Translations under genes and position numbers: made by a program
Part shown: in pieces, positions 49,280-58,980 of the stretch
How positions within the stretch are numbered: position 1 is the stretch's first letter
How the letters are laid out: each line of letters begins with the position of its first letter
The notes under the pieces: model-generated
Database searches by the model: none
What the model was told of the DNA's origin: nothing
Seen by the model: only the letters and a program-made list of their open reading frames with translations
From: JBDRMV01 sp043825615
Lineage (GTDB): Bacteria; CG03
Assembly (NCBI GenBank): GCA_043825615.1
Contig: JBDRRS010000013.1
Coordinates: forward strand, 201,964 to 265,963
DNA: 64,000 nt
Reading direction: 5' to 3'

Positions 49280-50617
49280 ATGGAAAGTTTTGAAAACATC
49301 TGGAAAAAAACGGTTAATAATCTCCGTCTCGAAATAACCGACGAGACATACAAACTATGGCTTGAACCGGCAATGGCGACGGGAATCGAAGAAAAGAATC
49401 TGCTGATAAAACTTCCCAATAAATTTTTCGTGAGATGGCTTTGCGAGCATTACACCGAAAAAATAAACAACTCGCTGAAGGACTACGACCCCGACCTGCA
49501 AGTCAAATTTTATACGGACAAGAAAGAGGAAAAATCCGATATGGAAGCCCCGGAAGCTCTGCAGATCAGCGAAACGCTTTTCCAGCCGAAAAAATTTAAT
49601 TCAAAATATACTTTTGAAAATTTTGTCGTGGGACAGTCAAACCATTTCGCCAATGCGGCATGCCTTGCCGTATCAAAAAACCCGGGAAACGCCTACAACC
49701 CTCTTTTTATCTACGGGGGCGTAGGGCTCGGAAAAACACATCTGCTGAACGCGGTCGGAATAGAGATAAAAAAAATCTTTCCGCCGTTCAACGTCATCTA
49801 CATTACGTCCGAAAAATTCACAAACGATCTTATCGAATACCTGAAAAACAACCGGATGGCGGAATTCAGAATCAAATACAGAAACGTGGACATTCTTCTC
49901 ATCGACGATATCCAGTTTATCGCAAACAAGGAAATGATTCAGGAAGAGTTCTTTCACACGTTCAACACTCTGTACGAAAGACGCCGCCAGATTGTAATCT
50001 CCTCCGATTCCAGTCCGAAGGATCTCGGCACGCTTGAGGAAAGATTGAGGTCTCGCTTTCAGTGGGGTGTGGTGGCGGACATCCAGGCGCCCGACCTTGA
50101 AACAAGGGTCGCTATTCTAAAGAAAAAAACAGAAGCGGAAAAAATCAGCATTCCCGACGACGTCCTGTACTACATCGCTTCAAACATAAAAAACAACATC
50201 CGGACAATGGAAGGAGCGATGCTTTCCATCGCAGCTTATACGTCGCTTACGGAAACAAGCATCACAATCGATAAAGCGAAAGAATACCTGAAAACAATCG
50301 TCACCGAAAAGGACGTTGAAAGGGACGTAACATTTGATGCCATACAGTCGGTCGTGTGCAAACATTTTAACCTGAGTTCAACCGATATAAAAAGTAAAAA
50401 GAGAACCGACTCAATCGCTTTTCCGCGGCAGATAGCAATGTATCTTTCAAGAACGCTGACGAATCATTCAACGCCTGAAATAGGCGAGTTCTTCGGGGGC
50501 CGCGACCATTCAACCGTGATGTACGCCTGCAACAGGATTAAAAGCAAAATTACCAAGGACCCTTATTTCACAGCCCTGTTGAATAAAATCAGCAGGCAGA
50601 TTAAAGAAAGTGAATAA
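49280..50617 (+). CDS. dnaA: Chromosomal replication initiator protein DnaA
   Basis: DnaA binds DnaA boxes and melts the origin. Its 445 residues contain domain I (about 1-80, SFENIWKKTVNNLRLEIT), a short linker and the AAA+ domain (GGVGLGKTHLLNAVGIEI, near residue 150; Walker B VDILLIDDIQFIANKE; sensor and Arg finger SRFQWGVVADIQAP). Domain IV carries the DNA-binding signature PRQIAMYLSRTLTNHSTPEIG and FFGGRDHSTVMYACNRI. Its own leader has DnaA-like sites, and the DnaA boxes and trio of oriC lie between it and dnaN. Confidence 0.97.
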   Translation: MESFENIWKKTVNNLRLEITDETYKLWLEPAMATGIEEKNLLIKLPNKFFVRWLCEHYTEKINNSLKDYDPDLQVKFYTDKKEEKSDMEAPEALQISETLFQPKKFNSKYTFENFVVGQSNHFANAACLAVSKNPGNAYNPLFIYGGVGLGKTHLLNAVGIEIKKIFPPFNVIYITSEKFTNDLIEYLKNNRMAEFRIKYRNVDILLIDDIQFIANKEMIQEEFFHTFNTLYERRRQIVISSDSSPKDLGTLEERLRSRFQWGVVADIQAPDLETRVAILKKKTEAEKISIPDDVLYYIASNIKNNIRTMEGAMLSIAAYTSLTETSITIDKAKEYLKTIVTEKDVERDVTFDAIQSVVCKHFNLSSTDIKSKKRTDSIAFPRQIAMYLSRTLTNHSTPEIGEFFGGRDHSTVMYACNRIKSKITKDPYFTALLNKISRQIKESE

Positions 50618-50809
50618 CTTTATGTTTCTGGAAATTTTTGTGAACAACGGAAAATACGGTAGATGTTACTCACAGGTTACCAACAGTAGAATTTTACCGA
50701 AAATCTTTACAAGAGCGGGAATGTCAAAAAGACAAAAAAGTTACCAACATACCAACGCAGTATACTACTACGACGACTATTATTTAATAATAAGGAATAA
50801 GGAGGAAGA
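50618..50809 (+). other. oriC: Predicted chromosomal replication origin (oriC) between dnaA and dnaN
   Basis: This is a non-coding interval with DnaA-box-like sites: TTACTCACA (50666-50674), TTACCAACA (50677-50685) and TTACCAACA (50741-50749). A run of trinucleotides TAC-TAC-TAC-GAC-GAC-TAT-TAT (50763-50783) then matches the DnaA-trio pattern, leading into an AT-rich stretch (50781-50800). The dnaN Shine-Dalgarno AAGGAGG follows. The order box, trio, AT-rich DNA is that of the Bacillus subtilis unwinding region. A 204-bp open frame across it (50610-50813) is probably chance. Confidence 0.85.
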
Positions 50810-51931
50810 ATGAAATTCACGTGTAAGAAAAATGAGTTAGAGAAAAATCTTCAGACAGCGCTTCTCAGTTTAAGCCCGAAGACGATGCTCCCGTATTTAA
50901 GTTTTCTCTTGATGGAAGCGGAAAACGACAAGGTAACGATTACTTCGACCGACCTTGAGGTTTCTATGAAAATCACGTTTGACGTATCTGTCAAAGAAGC
51001 AGGGAAGGCGTTGATACACGGAGACCTGTTCGGCGCTCTCACGAGGGTTCAGGAAGACAAGGATATTACAATTGAGGAAACGGGCGAGAACATAAAAATA
51101 AAATGCGGGGAATTCCGCGCTTCCGTCGCGAAAGGAAACATCCAGGACTATCCGCAGATTCCCGAACCTCCGGAACAGAAAGACAAACAGATCAAAATCA
51201 CGGCAATGACTCTCTCGGAGATGCTGAGGAAAACCGGTTTTTCGGCGTCGAGAGACGAAGTGAGATATGTTCTGTGCTCCGAATATTTTGAGGTCTCAAA
51301 GGGCACTTTAACCGTGGTGGCGACGGACGGAAAACGGCTCGCGGCAATATCCAGAGAAGTTCAGGCAAACAAATCGCTTAAGGCATCAGCCATTGTCCCC
51401 GTGAAGACAATAAACATACTCCAGAAAGTTCTTTCGTGCTGCGAGGAAAAAGAAGAAATCACGATAGTGATAATGGACAACAGCATTTATTTTCTTTCGA
51501 AAAATGTTTCTATGAGTTCGCGGCTGATAGACGGAACATACCCTGATTTCAGAAATGTGATTCCGAGTTCCTCAAAAATAAAAGCGGAGGTTCAGCGGGA
51601 CGAGGTTTTAAGAGCGACAGTGAGGGCGTCAAGTCTTTTTCAGGGGGGTGTGCCTGTCCAGGGCACGACCATCAAGTGTCAGCTCAAGAAAAATAAACTG
51701 ACCATTTTAGCGGAGTCAGCCGGCTTCGGAAAATCCGAAGAGGAAATTGATGTAGTATTGTCCGGCGGTTCGGTGAACATTTCATTTAATCCCGGCTACG
51801 TGATTGATGTGCTTAAACACCTGTCCGACGCCAAGGTTGTTCTGGAACTTACGGATTCTCTCAATGCGACAGTGATTAAATCGCCCGAGGATCCTGATTT
51901 TACTTCGCTGATTATGCCGATGCGCGCATGA
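50810..51931 (+). CDS. dnaN: DNA polymerase III sliding clamp, beta subunit
   Basis: This clamp subunit holds polymerase III on DNA. It has 373 residues in three repeats of the beta-clamp fold, with the N-terminal MKFTCKKNELEKNLQTALLSL, FSASRDEVRYVLCSEYFEV, VVATDGKRLAAISREV, LIDGTYPDFRNVIPSS and the C-terminal TSLIMPMRA (the hallmark end). The ATG is preceded by a strong AAGGAGG. It overlaps dciA as ATGA. The positions dnaA-oriC-dnaN are the classical origin order. Confidence 0.97.
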   Translation: MKFTCKKNELEKNLQTALLSLSPKTMLPYLSFLLMEAENDKVTITSTDLEVSMKITFDVSVKEAGKALIHGDLFGALTRVQEDKDITIEETGENIKIKCGEFRASVAKGNIQDYPQIPEPPEQKDKQIKITAMTLSEMLRKTGFSASRDEVRYVLCSEYFEVSKGTLTVVATDGKRLAAISREVQANKSLKASAIVPVKTINILQKVLSCCEEKEEITIVIMDNSIYFLSKNVSMSSRLIDGTYPDFRNVIPSSSKIKAEVQRDEVLRATVRASSLFQGGVPVQGTTIKCQLKKNKLTILAESAGFGKSEEEIDVVLSGGSVNISFNPGYVIDVLKHLSDAKVVLELTDSLNATVIKSPEDPDFTSLIMPMRA

Positions 51932-52200
51932 TTCCGTTACAGACATTTCTTGGGAAGCTGCGCAAAAACGTTGATAATCTCGGCGTTCTTTCGGCTAAGT
52001 TCAGGGAATGTTCCTTCGCCGAAAAATACAGCGGCAGTGAATTAAGTTTTTCGAAAAAATGCCTTATTATTTACGTGCCTTCAGCCGTGATAAGGCATGA
52101 TATTGAGATAAATTCACATTCAATGCTGAAGGAATTAAACAGGCTTCTGCCGGGCAGAAAATTCATCAGAAAGATTGAAGTCAGAGTGAGGAAAAAATGA
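51928..52200 (+). CDS. dciA: DciA-like (DUF721) helicase-loading factor
   Basis: The 90-residue protein matches DUF721: KKCLIIYVPSAVIRHDIEINSHSMLKEL (quoted here as the parts CLIIYVPSAVIRHDIE and NSHSMLKELNRLLPG), with the C-terminal RKIEVRVRKK. DciA is the ancestral bacterial factor that recruits the replicative helicase DnaB. It occupies the place between dnaN and gyrB where recF stands in many genomes; no recF is seen. It is coupled to both neighbours by ATGA overlaps. Confidence 0.85.
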   Translation: MIPLQTFLGKLRKNVDNLGVLSAKFRECSFAEKYSGSELSFSKKCLIIYVPSAVIRHDIEINSHSMLKELNRLLPGRKFIRKIEVRVRKK

Positions 52201-54596
52201 GCGAAGAATATACGGCAAAGGACATAAAGGTTCTCGGCGGTCTTGAGGGAGTTAGAAAGAGGCCCGCCATGTATATCGGTTCAACCGATAAAGTCGGTCT
52301 GCACCATCTTGTTTACGAGGTTGTTGACAATTCCATAGACGAGGTTCTGGGCGGTTTCTGCAAAAATATCGAGGTGGTCATACATCTGGATAATTCCGTA
52401 ACCGTTACCGACGACGGCCGCGGGATTCCGGTCGACGAACATCCGACGGAACACAAAAGCGCCGTTGAGGTCATTCTGACGACTCTCCATTCCGGCGGGA
52501 AATTCGACAAGAAGTCATACAAAATTTCGGGAGGCCTTCACGGAGTCGGTGTCTCGGTCGTGAATGCCGTTTCCGAGTGGTTTGAGATTGAGGTTTACAG
52601 GGACGGCAAAATTTACAAGCAGAAATATAAAAGAGGGGCCGCGGTGACTCCGCTTAAGACGGACGGCAAAACCAACCTTCACGGGACACAGATTACTTTT
52701 TTTCCAGATAACCAAATTTTTAAAGAAAAAATAGAATTTGATTTTGAAGTTTTGTCCAGAAGGTTAAGGGAACTTGCCTTTTTAAACCCCGGGGCAACAA
52801 TCGCGATAAACGACGAAAAAGAAGAGAAGAAACACACTTTCTGCTATACGGGCGGCCTTTCTTTTTTTGTAAAATTTTTGAATAAAGGCAAAAATCCTCT
52901 TCACAAGGAACCGGTTTATTTCAAGAATGAGAAGAATGACGTGGTTGTTGAGGTTGCTCTGCAGTATACCGAGGACTACGGCGATATTTTGTTGTCGTTC
53001 GTAAACAATATAAATACGGTTGAAGGCGGAACGCATATTGCCGGTTTCAAAGCCGCTTTGACAAGGGTCCTGAATGATTATAAGAACAGGAATTTCCAGG
53101 AGAAATTCAAGAATGTCACTTTTTCCGGCGATGATGCGAGAGAGGGATTGACAGCCGTGATAAGTCTCAAGGTGCCCGAACCTCAGTTTGAAGGGCAGAC
53201 AAAGACCCGTCTCGGAAACTCCGAAGTAAGAGGCATTGTGGAAAACATTGCCGGAGAGGGGCTTCAGATTTTTCTTGAAGAGAATCCGGGCGTGGCCGGG
53301 ACGATAATGCAGAAGATTGTTCTGGCGAACCAGGCGAGAGATGCGGCCAGGAAAGCGAGGGAGCTTACGAGAAGGAAATCGGCGCTGGATATCGGTTCTC
53401 TGCCGGGGAAACTCGCCGACTGCAGTTACCGGGACCCGCAGCTCTGCGAACTGTTCCTTGTAGAAGGTGATTCCGCCGGCGGCTCAGCCAAGGGCGGGAG
53501 GGACAGAAGGTTTCAGGCGATTCTTCCTCTGAAGGGAAAAATCATTAATGTGGAAAAATCCCGTCTTGCGAAAATTCTTTCAAACGATGAGATAAGAGCG
53601 ACGATTACGGCTCTCGGCACCGGCATAGGGGAAGATTTTGACATTTCAAAACTCAGGTATAACTGGGTAATCATAATGACGGACGCCGACGTTGACGGCG
53701 CGCATATAAGAACGCTGATTCTCACGCTTTTCTACAGGCATTTCAGGCCGCTTATAGAAAACGGGAATATTTTCATTGCGCAGCCGCCTTTGTATCTGGT
53801 CAAGAAAGGGTCATTCAAAAAATACCTGATTTCGGAAGAAGAACTTCAGAAGTTTTTCATTGACTCCAGCGCCGCCGAGGTTACGATAACACAGGCGGAA
53901 AAAGACGGCGGCCCTGCCGTAAAGAAATCGGATAACGGGAAAGTCCTTAAATCTGTGATGGCAATCAATAAACTTACGAAGAAATTGGAGGGTAGGGGTC
54001 TCGGTTCCCCGGACATTTCAAAGTTTCTCAAAATGCCCCGGATTCCGATAGCGAAGTTTGAGGATAATTTTTTCTTCAACGAAGAGGAAATAATATCCTT
54101 CAGGGAAGATTACAAGGAGAAAACTGCGCCGGCCGGCGGGGACGGGGGCGGCGAAACTCAGCCGGAAAACGGCGAGGATGACTTTATTGATGTTATCAAA
54201 TTTCCGGAAATACTGGTTCTTGCAAAAAGCATAAAAGAACTCGAGCGGCTGGGGATAAAACTCGGAGATAACATAGAGAGATTTTCGAAGGAAGTTCAGA
54301 TAGAAAGCAAAAAAGGCAAGAATGAATGTCTGTGTCTTGCCGACATGATTGCGGCGTTTGAAGACATAGGGAAAAGCGGCACTGTCATCCAGAGATACAA
54401 AGGTCTCGGCGAAATGAATCCCGATCAGCTCTGGGAAACGACGATGGACCCTGAAAAGAGGCATCTTATTTCCGTCAAGCTGGAGGACTTTGTCGAGGCC
54501 GAAAGAATTTTCACGACTCTTATGGGCAGTGATGTTCTTTCCAGAAGAAAATTTATTGAGAGCCATGCCAAGCAGGTAAAGAACCTTGATATATGA
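52197..54596 (+). CDS. gyrB: DNA gyrase subunit B
   Basis: GyrB is the ATPase and TOPRIM subunit of gyrase. Its 799 residues contain the GHKL domain (VYEVVDNSIDEVLGG, VTDDGRGIPV, GGLHGVGVSVVNAVSEWF), transducer, and TOPRIM motifs (LFLVEGDSAGGSAKGGRDR, IMTDADVDGAHIRTLILT). QRYKGLGEMNPDQLWETTMDP follows close to the end. The length and the roughly 160-residue stretch between TOPRIM and the C-terminal motif (with a Gly/Glu-rich patch GGDGGGETQPENGEDD) resemble the insertion in Escherichia coli-type GyrB. ATGA overlap with gyrA. Confidence 0.97.
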   Translation: MSEEYTAKDIKVLGGLEGVRKRPAMYIGSTDKVGLHHLVYEVVDNSIDEVLGGFCKNIEVVIHLDNSVTVTDDGRGIPVDEHPTEHKSAVEVILTTLHSGGKFDKKSYKISGGLHGVGVSVVNAVSEWFEIEVYRDGKIYKQKYKRGAAVTPLKTDGKTNLHGTQITFFPDNQIFKEKIEFDFEVLSRRLRELAFLNPGATIAINDEKEEKKHTFCYTGGLSFFVKFLNKGKNPLHKEPVYFKNEKNDVVVEVALQYTEDYGDILLSFVNNINTVEGGTHIAGFKAALTRVLNDYKNRNFQEKFKNVTFSGDDAREGLTAVISLKVPEPQFEGQTKTRLGNSEVRGIVENIAGEGLQIFLEENPGVAGTIMQKIVLANQARDAARKARELTRRKSALDIGSLPGKLADCSYRDPQLCELFLVEGDSAGGSAKGGRDRRFQAILPLKGKIINVEKSRLAKILSNDEIRATITALGTGIGEDFDISKLRYNWVIIMTDADVDGAHIRTLILTLFYRHFRPLIENGNIFIAQPPLYLVKKGSFKKYLISEEELQKFFIDSSAAEVTITQAEKDGGPAVKKSDNGKVLKSVMAINKLTKKLEGRGLGSPDISKFLKMPRIPIAKFEDNFFFNEEEIISFREDYKEKTAPAGGDGGGETQPENGEDDFIDVIKFPEILVLAKSIKELERLGIKLGDNIERFSKEVQIESKKGKNECLCLADMIAAFEDIGKSGTVIQRYKGLGEMNPDQLWETTMDPEKRHLISVKLEDFVEAERIFTTLMGSDVLSRRKFIESHAKQVKNLDI

Positions 54597-57082
54597 AAAA
54601 AGAAAAACAAGATAAAGAAGAAAAACTAGGGTCGTTAAAACAGGACATTTCGAAAATAATCTCACGGGATATAGAAAACGAGATGGTTTCTTCCTACATC
54701 GATTATTCCATGAGTGTTATCGTCGGCCGCGCTCTGCCGGATGTCCGCGACGGTTTGAAACCCGTTCACAGAAGAATTCTCTATTCAATGAAGGAACTTT
54801 CCCTTTTCCACGGGAAACCCTTTAAGAAAGCCGCGAGAATCGTGGGCGAGTGCTTGGGAAAATATCATCCTCACGGGGACATGGCGGTTTATGATGCAAT
54901 GATAAGAATGGCCCAGGATTTTTCTCTCAGGTATCCTCTGGTTCAGGGACAGGGCAATGTGGGTTCGGTTGACGGTGACCCTCCCGCGGCGATGAGATAT
55001 GTTGAGGCGAGGCTTCAGAAAATTTCCGACGAGATGCTTCGGGACCTTGATAAGGACACCGTTAATTTTACGGATAATTTCGACGGGACGCTGAAAGAGC
55101 CGCTGGTTATGCCTTCGAATATTCCGAATCTTCTGGTAAACGGTTCGTCAGGTATAGCCGTCGGGATGGCTACGAACATTCCGCCCCACAACCTCGGAGA
55201 GGTTGTGGATGCCCTTCTGACTTTGATAGATGAACCGGAAATCGAGGATAAGAAACTTTTCAAACTCATTCCGGGACCGGATTTTCCGACGGGCGCGATA
55301 ATCACGAACAGGAGCGGTATTGGTCAGGCATATAAAACCGGAAGGGGTTCTTTTTCAATCAAGGCGCGGGCCGAAATTGAGGAGCTCAAGGGCAACCGCC
55401 AGGCAATTATCGTAAGCGAATTACCGTATCAGGTGAACAAGGCGCGCCTGATAGAGACGATTGCAAACCTGGTGAGGGAAAAGAAAATCACGGGAATCAC
55501 GAACCTGAGGGATGAATCCGACAAGGACGGCATCCGCGTTGTCGTTGACATTTCCAGAGACGCTTCCGCGAGCATCGTTCTTAATCAGTTATTCAAGCAC
55601 ACGGCTCTCTCCGTGAATTTCGGCGTGATAATGCTGTCGCTTGTTGATAATGTTCCGCGGGTTCTTAACCTGCGGGAGATGCTCGGTTATTATATTGACC
55701 ACCGCATAGAAGTCGTGACAAGAATGATAGGGTTCGACCTGAGGAGGGCCGAAGCAAGGGCGCACATTTTAGAGGGCTTGAGAATTGCTCTGGAAAATCT
55801 CAACAAGATAATTCAACTCATCAAAAGGTCGAAGACTCCCGCCGACGCAAAGGTTGCGCTCGTTAAGAATTTCAAGATGACGGAAATTCAGGCGCAGGCG
55901 ATTCTGGATATGAAACTGCAGCAGCTCACCGGCCTTGAGAGAATGAAAATAGAGGAAGAATATATTGAGAAAATCAAGCTGATTGAAAAACTGAAAAAAA
56001 TTCTGTCGGACACGGGAGAGATACTCTCTATCATAAAAAACGACCTTGCTGAAATTAAAAAGAAATACGGCGACGAAAGAAAGACGGAACTTTCGGACGA
56101 AGAAACCATTTTGAGCGACGAGGACCTGGTTGATGATTCCGATGTTGTTCTTACGATTACGCGTCAGGGGTATATAAAGAGGGTCCTTCTGGACAGCTGG
56201 CGCGTCCAGGGCCGCGGCGGCAAGGGCGTGATTTCGATGAAAACAAAAGACGATGATTATCTGGAGCATTTGTTTATCACTTCAAATCTTGCGACCTTCC
56301 TCGTTTTTACCACTCTCGGGCGGCTGCACTGGCTCAGGGTCTGGAAAATACCGCTGGGGCAAAGAACCACCAGGGGCAAGGCAATCGTCAATTTTCTTAC
56401 CCTAGGCTCTTCCGGAGAGAAAGTCAACTCGTTCTGCCAGATTAAGAATCTGGCGGATGCCTGCGGGAATCTTATTATGGTTTCGGAGAGGGGCGTGGTG
56501 AAAAAGACGCTCATCTCCGCTTACAGCCATCCGCGGTCGACCGGAATCATCGCTCTCAAACTTGACGAGGGAGATAAACTTATCAAAGTGCAGCAGAGTA
56601 CGGGGAGAGCTGAAATTGTTCTTGCGACCAGAGCCGGAAAGGCAATTAGATTCAATGAAACGGACGTCAGATGTGTCGGCCGCTCCGCCCGCGGTGTGAG
56701 GGGTATAAGATTATTGGAAGGCGACCGTATTGTCGGAATAGTCGTGCAGGAAAAGGGAGCGGAAGAACTGCTGCTTGTAATTTCCGAAAACGGCTACGGA
56801 AAGAGAACGGATATTTCCGCATACAGGCGCCAGCGCCGCGGCGGCAAAGGCATAATAAATATGAAAGTTACGGAAAAAACAGGGCCTGTCGTGGCTCTCA
56901 TTTCCTGCAACAATAATGACGAAATAATGATAATAACGACTTCCGGACTGACAATAAGACAGAACGTGAAAAACATAAGGCAGACGGGCCGTGCCGCCTC
57001 GGGAGTCCGTCTGATACGTCTTAACGAAGGCGACAAGGTCGCCTCCGCCGGGAAGATTATTCCGGAAACGGAAGTTGTATAA
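54593..57082 (+). CDS. gyrA: DNA gyrase subunit A
   Basis: GyrA is the DNA breakage-reunion subunit. Its 829 residues begin with the winged-helix domain: GRALPDVRDGLKPVHRRIL, HPHGDMAVYDAMIRMAQDF and PAAMRYVEARL, where Y136 is the catalytic tyrosine. The coiled coil and the C-terminal beta-pinwheel follow, with a GyrA-box-like QRRGGKGIINMK, which supports gyrase rather than topoisomerase IV. It overlaps gyrB by 4 bp and archease by 8 bp. Confidence 0.97.
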   Translation: MKKEKQDKEEKLGSLKQDISKIISRDIENEMVSSYIDYSMSVIVGRALPDVRDGLKPVHRRILYSMKELSLFHGKPFKKAARIVGECLGKYHPHGDMAVYDAMIRMAQDFSLRYPLVQGQGNVGSVDGDPPAAMRYVEARLQKISDEMLRDLDKDTVNFTDNFDGTLKEPLVMPSNIPNLLVNGSSGIAVGMATNIPPHNLGEVVDALLTLIDEPEIEDKKLFKLIPGPDFPTGAIITNRSGIGQAYKTGRGSFSIKARAEIEELKGNRQAIIVSELPYQVNKARLIETIANLVREKKITGITNLRDESDKDGIRVVVDISRDASASIVLNQLFKHTALSVNFGVIMLSLVDNVPRVLNLREMLGYYIDHRIEVVTRMIGFDLRRAEARAHILEGLRIALENLNKIIQLIKRSKTPADAKVALVKNFKMTEIQAQAILDMKLQQLTGLERMKIEEEYIEKIKLIEKLKKILSDTGEILSIIKNDLAEIKKKYGDERKTELSDEETILSDEDLVDDSDVVLTITRQGYIKRVLLDSWRVQGRGGKGVISMKTKDDDYLEHLFITSNLATFLVFTTLGRLHWLRVWKIPLGQRTTRGKAIVNFLTLGSSGEKVNSFCQIKNLADACGNLIMVSERGVVKKTLISAYSHPRSTGIIALKLDEGDKLIKVQQSTGRAEIVLATRAGKAIRFNETDVRCVGRSARGVRGIRLLEGDRIVGIVVQEKGAEELLLVISENGYGKRTDISAYRRQRRGGKGIINMKVTEKTGPVVALISCNNNDEIMIITTSGLTIRQNVKNIRQTGRAASGVRLIRLNEGDKVASAGKIIPETEVV

Positions 57083-57542
57083 GTATTTAGACCATACTTC
57101 CGATATCGGCATTCTTGTAAAATCAAAAAATCTGAAAGGTCTTTTTGAAGAGGCGGTTTTCGCGATGTTTTCGTTAATAGGAAAAATAAATGCAGGGGCA
57201 ATTCATGAATTACCCAAAGAGTATAATATTAATCTTGAGGATAATTCCTATGCCGAGTTGCTCGTCAGGTTTCTAAACGAGTTTCTTTACTTTTTCTATG
57301 CGAAGAATTTTCTGCCCGTTAAAATCAGTGTTCCGAAGACAGGAAAGTTCTTTGTTGAATCAAGAGTGTCTTTTGTCAGGGTGAATGAAAAGAATTTTAC
57401 CTTTCTCAGGGAAATCAAGGCGGCAACCTATCACGGAGCTTCGGTTTCCGGCGGTGGAGTCCCGTCCAGGCGGTCCACTACAGGGCGACATCCGCCTCAA
57501 GCGGGAAAAAGTTTCCAAGCAAAGATTTTATTTGATGTCTGA
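57075..57542 (+). CDS. Archease (RtcB activator), with an unusual C-terminal insert
   Basis: Archease stimulates RtcB RNA ligase by promoting guanylylation. TTG 57075 inside the gyrA end gives 155 residues. The family N-terminus YKYLDHTSDIGILVKSKNLK (metal-site Asp and His) and the end KILFDV are present. Between KAATYHG and AKILFDV about 25 residues rich in Gly, Ser, Arg and Pro replace the normal short loop; this part is encoded by a palindromic-looking DNA segment (57445-57520). The stop TGA overlaps the ATG of rtcB region by 8 bp. Confidence 0.85.
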   Translation: MYKYLDHTSDIGILVKSKNLKGLFEEAVFAMFSLIGKINAGAIHELPKEYNINLEDNSYAELLVRFLNEFLYFFYAKNFLPVKISVPKTGKFFVESRVSFVRVNEKNFTFLREIKAATYHGASVSGGGVPSRRSTTGRHPPQAGKSFQAKILFDV

Positions 57543-58959
57543 ACTGAAAAAAATCGGCGAAAGCAAATTTGAGATTGCGAAGAGCGGAACGATGAGAGTT
57601 CCGGGCATTGTTTATGCGACAGACAGGATGATTTCTCACATCAAAAAAGAAAATGTAATAAAGCAGGTGGAGAATGTCGCCTCGCTGCCGGGTATCGTCC
57701 GCTATTCGCTTGCGATGCCGGACGTCCATTGGGGTTACGGGATGCCGATAGGCGGCGTTGCGGCAATGGATATTGAAAACGACGGTATCATTTCCCCCGG
57801 AGCGATAGGCTACGATATCAACTGCGGGGTAAGATTGCTGACGACGAATTTAAAAGAAGAAGAAATCAAAGAGAAATTACCGGTTTTATTGCAGGCTTTT
57901 TTTCATAGTGTTCCTTCGGGCGTCGGCTCAAAAGGAACCCTGCGTTTAGGGAAAAGAGAAGTGAAGGATGTTCTGGAAAAAGGCTCGGGCTGGGCGGTTG
58001 AAAGGGGTTTCGGGCATGAGGATGATTTGCTTCACACCGAGGAAGCGGGTTGTCTGAAAGACGCCAGCGCGGATTTTGTTTCCTCAAGAGCTCAGGAGCG
58101 TGGAATGCCGCAACTCGGGACGCTCGGCGCAGGGAACCATTTTCTGGAAATCCAGAAAGTTGCAGAAGTTTTCAATTCCGAGCTTGCGGGGAAATGGGGT
58201 ATTTTCAAAGGACAGATTACCGTTATGATTCACACGGGCTCCCGCGGTCTGGGCTATCAGGTCTGTGACGATCATTTAAAAGCAATGCAGACAGCGTCGG
58301 GAAAATATAACATTACGCTGCCTGACAGGCAGCTTGCCTGCGCGCCTTTTAAGTCCGAAGAAGGGCGGAGGTATTTCGCCGCTATGAGCGCCGCCGCAAA
58401 TTATGCCTGGTGCAACCGCCAGATAATTATGCACAGAATCCGGGAAAGTTTTAAGAAGGTTCTGGGCTCTGCAGAAAACGAACTTGGTTTGGACCTTGTC
58501 TATGACGTTGCCCACAACATCGGAAAGATTGAAATTTTCGGCGGGAAAAAATATTTTATCCACAGAAAAGGGGCTACACGCGCTTTCCCGAGCGGTCATC
58601 CGTATTTGCCGCAGGAATTTCAGGAGACGGGTCAGCCGGTAATTGTTCCCGGCAGCATGGGGACTTCTTCATATTTGCTTGTGGGGACGGCGACGTCGGA
58701 GGAAACCTTTTTTTCCACCTGCCACGGCGCGGGGAGACGGATGTCAAGGCATCAGGCATTGCGGGAAGTCCGCGGCGCTGATTTAATAAGAGAACTCGGA
58801 ACCAGGGGAATTCTTGTTCTTTCGGCTCAACTGAAAACGGTCGCGGAAGAAGCGCCCTCCGCTTATAAAGATGTTGATGAAGTCGTGGACGCCTGCGAGA
58901 CGGCCCGGATTTCGCGGAAAGTCGCTAAAATGGTTCCTCTCGGTGTTGTAAAAGGTTAA
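57535..58959 (+). CDS. rtcB: RNA-splicing ligase RtcB
   Basis: RtcB joins RNA 2',3'-cyclic phosphate (or 3'-phosphate) and 5'-OH ends with GTP and Mn2+. The start is ATG 57535; the longer open frame upstream belongs to the archease gene. The 474 residues show the motifs MPDVHWGYGMPIGGVAA, SPGAIGYDINCGVRLL (the metal-binding Cys), GTLGAGNHFLEIQ, MIHTGSRGLGYQV, DVAHNIGKIE, HRKGATRAFP (catalytic His guanylylation site region) and CHGAGRRMSR. It is coupled to archease, its usual partner. Confidence 0.95.
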   Translation: MSELKKIGESKFEIAKSGTMRVPGIVYATDRMISHIKKENVIKQVENVASLPGIVRYSLAMPDVHWGYGMPIGGVAAMDIENDGIISPGAIGYDINCGVRLLTTNLKEEEIKEKLPVLLQAFFHSVPSGVGSKGTLRLGKREVKDVLEKGSGWAVERGFGHEDDLLHTEEAGCLKDASADFVSSRAQERGMPQLGTLGAGNHFLEIQKVAEVFNSELAGKWGIFKGQITVMIHTGSRGLGYQVCDDHLKAMQTASGKYNITLPDRQLACAPFKSEEGRRYFAAMSAAANYAWCNRQIIMHRIRESFKKVLGSAENELGLDLVYDVAHNIGKIEIFGGKKYFIHRKGATRAFPSGHPYLPQEFQETGQPVIVPGSMGTSSYLLVGTATSEETFFSTCHGAGRRMSRHQALREVRGADLIRELGTRGILVLSAQLKTVAEEAPSAYKDVDEVVDACETARISRKVAKMVPLGVVKG

Positions 58960-58980
58960 GGAATTTTGTAAATAACAACC

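Noticed and set aside
50610..50813. 67-codon open frame between dnaA and dnaN
   Set aside because: It covers the DnaA boxes and trio, has no good ribosome-binding site and no protein-like pattern; it is best explained as oriC.
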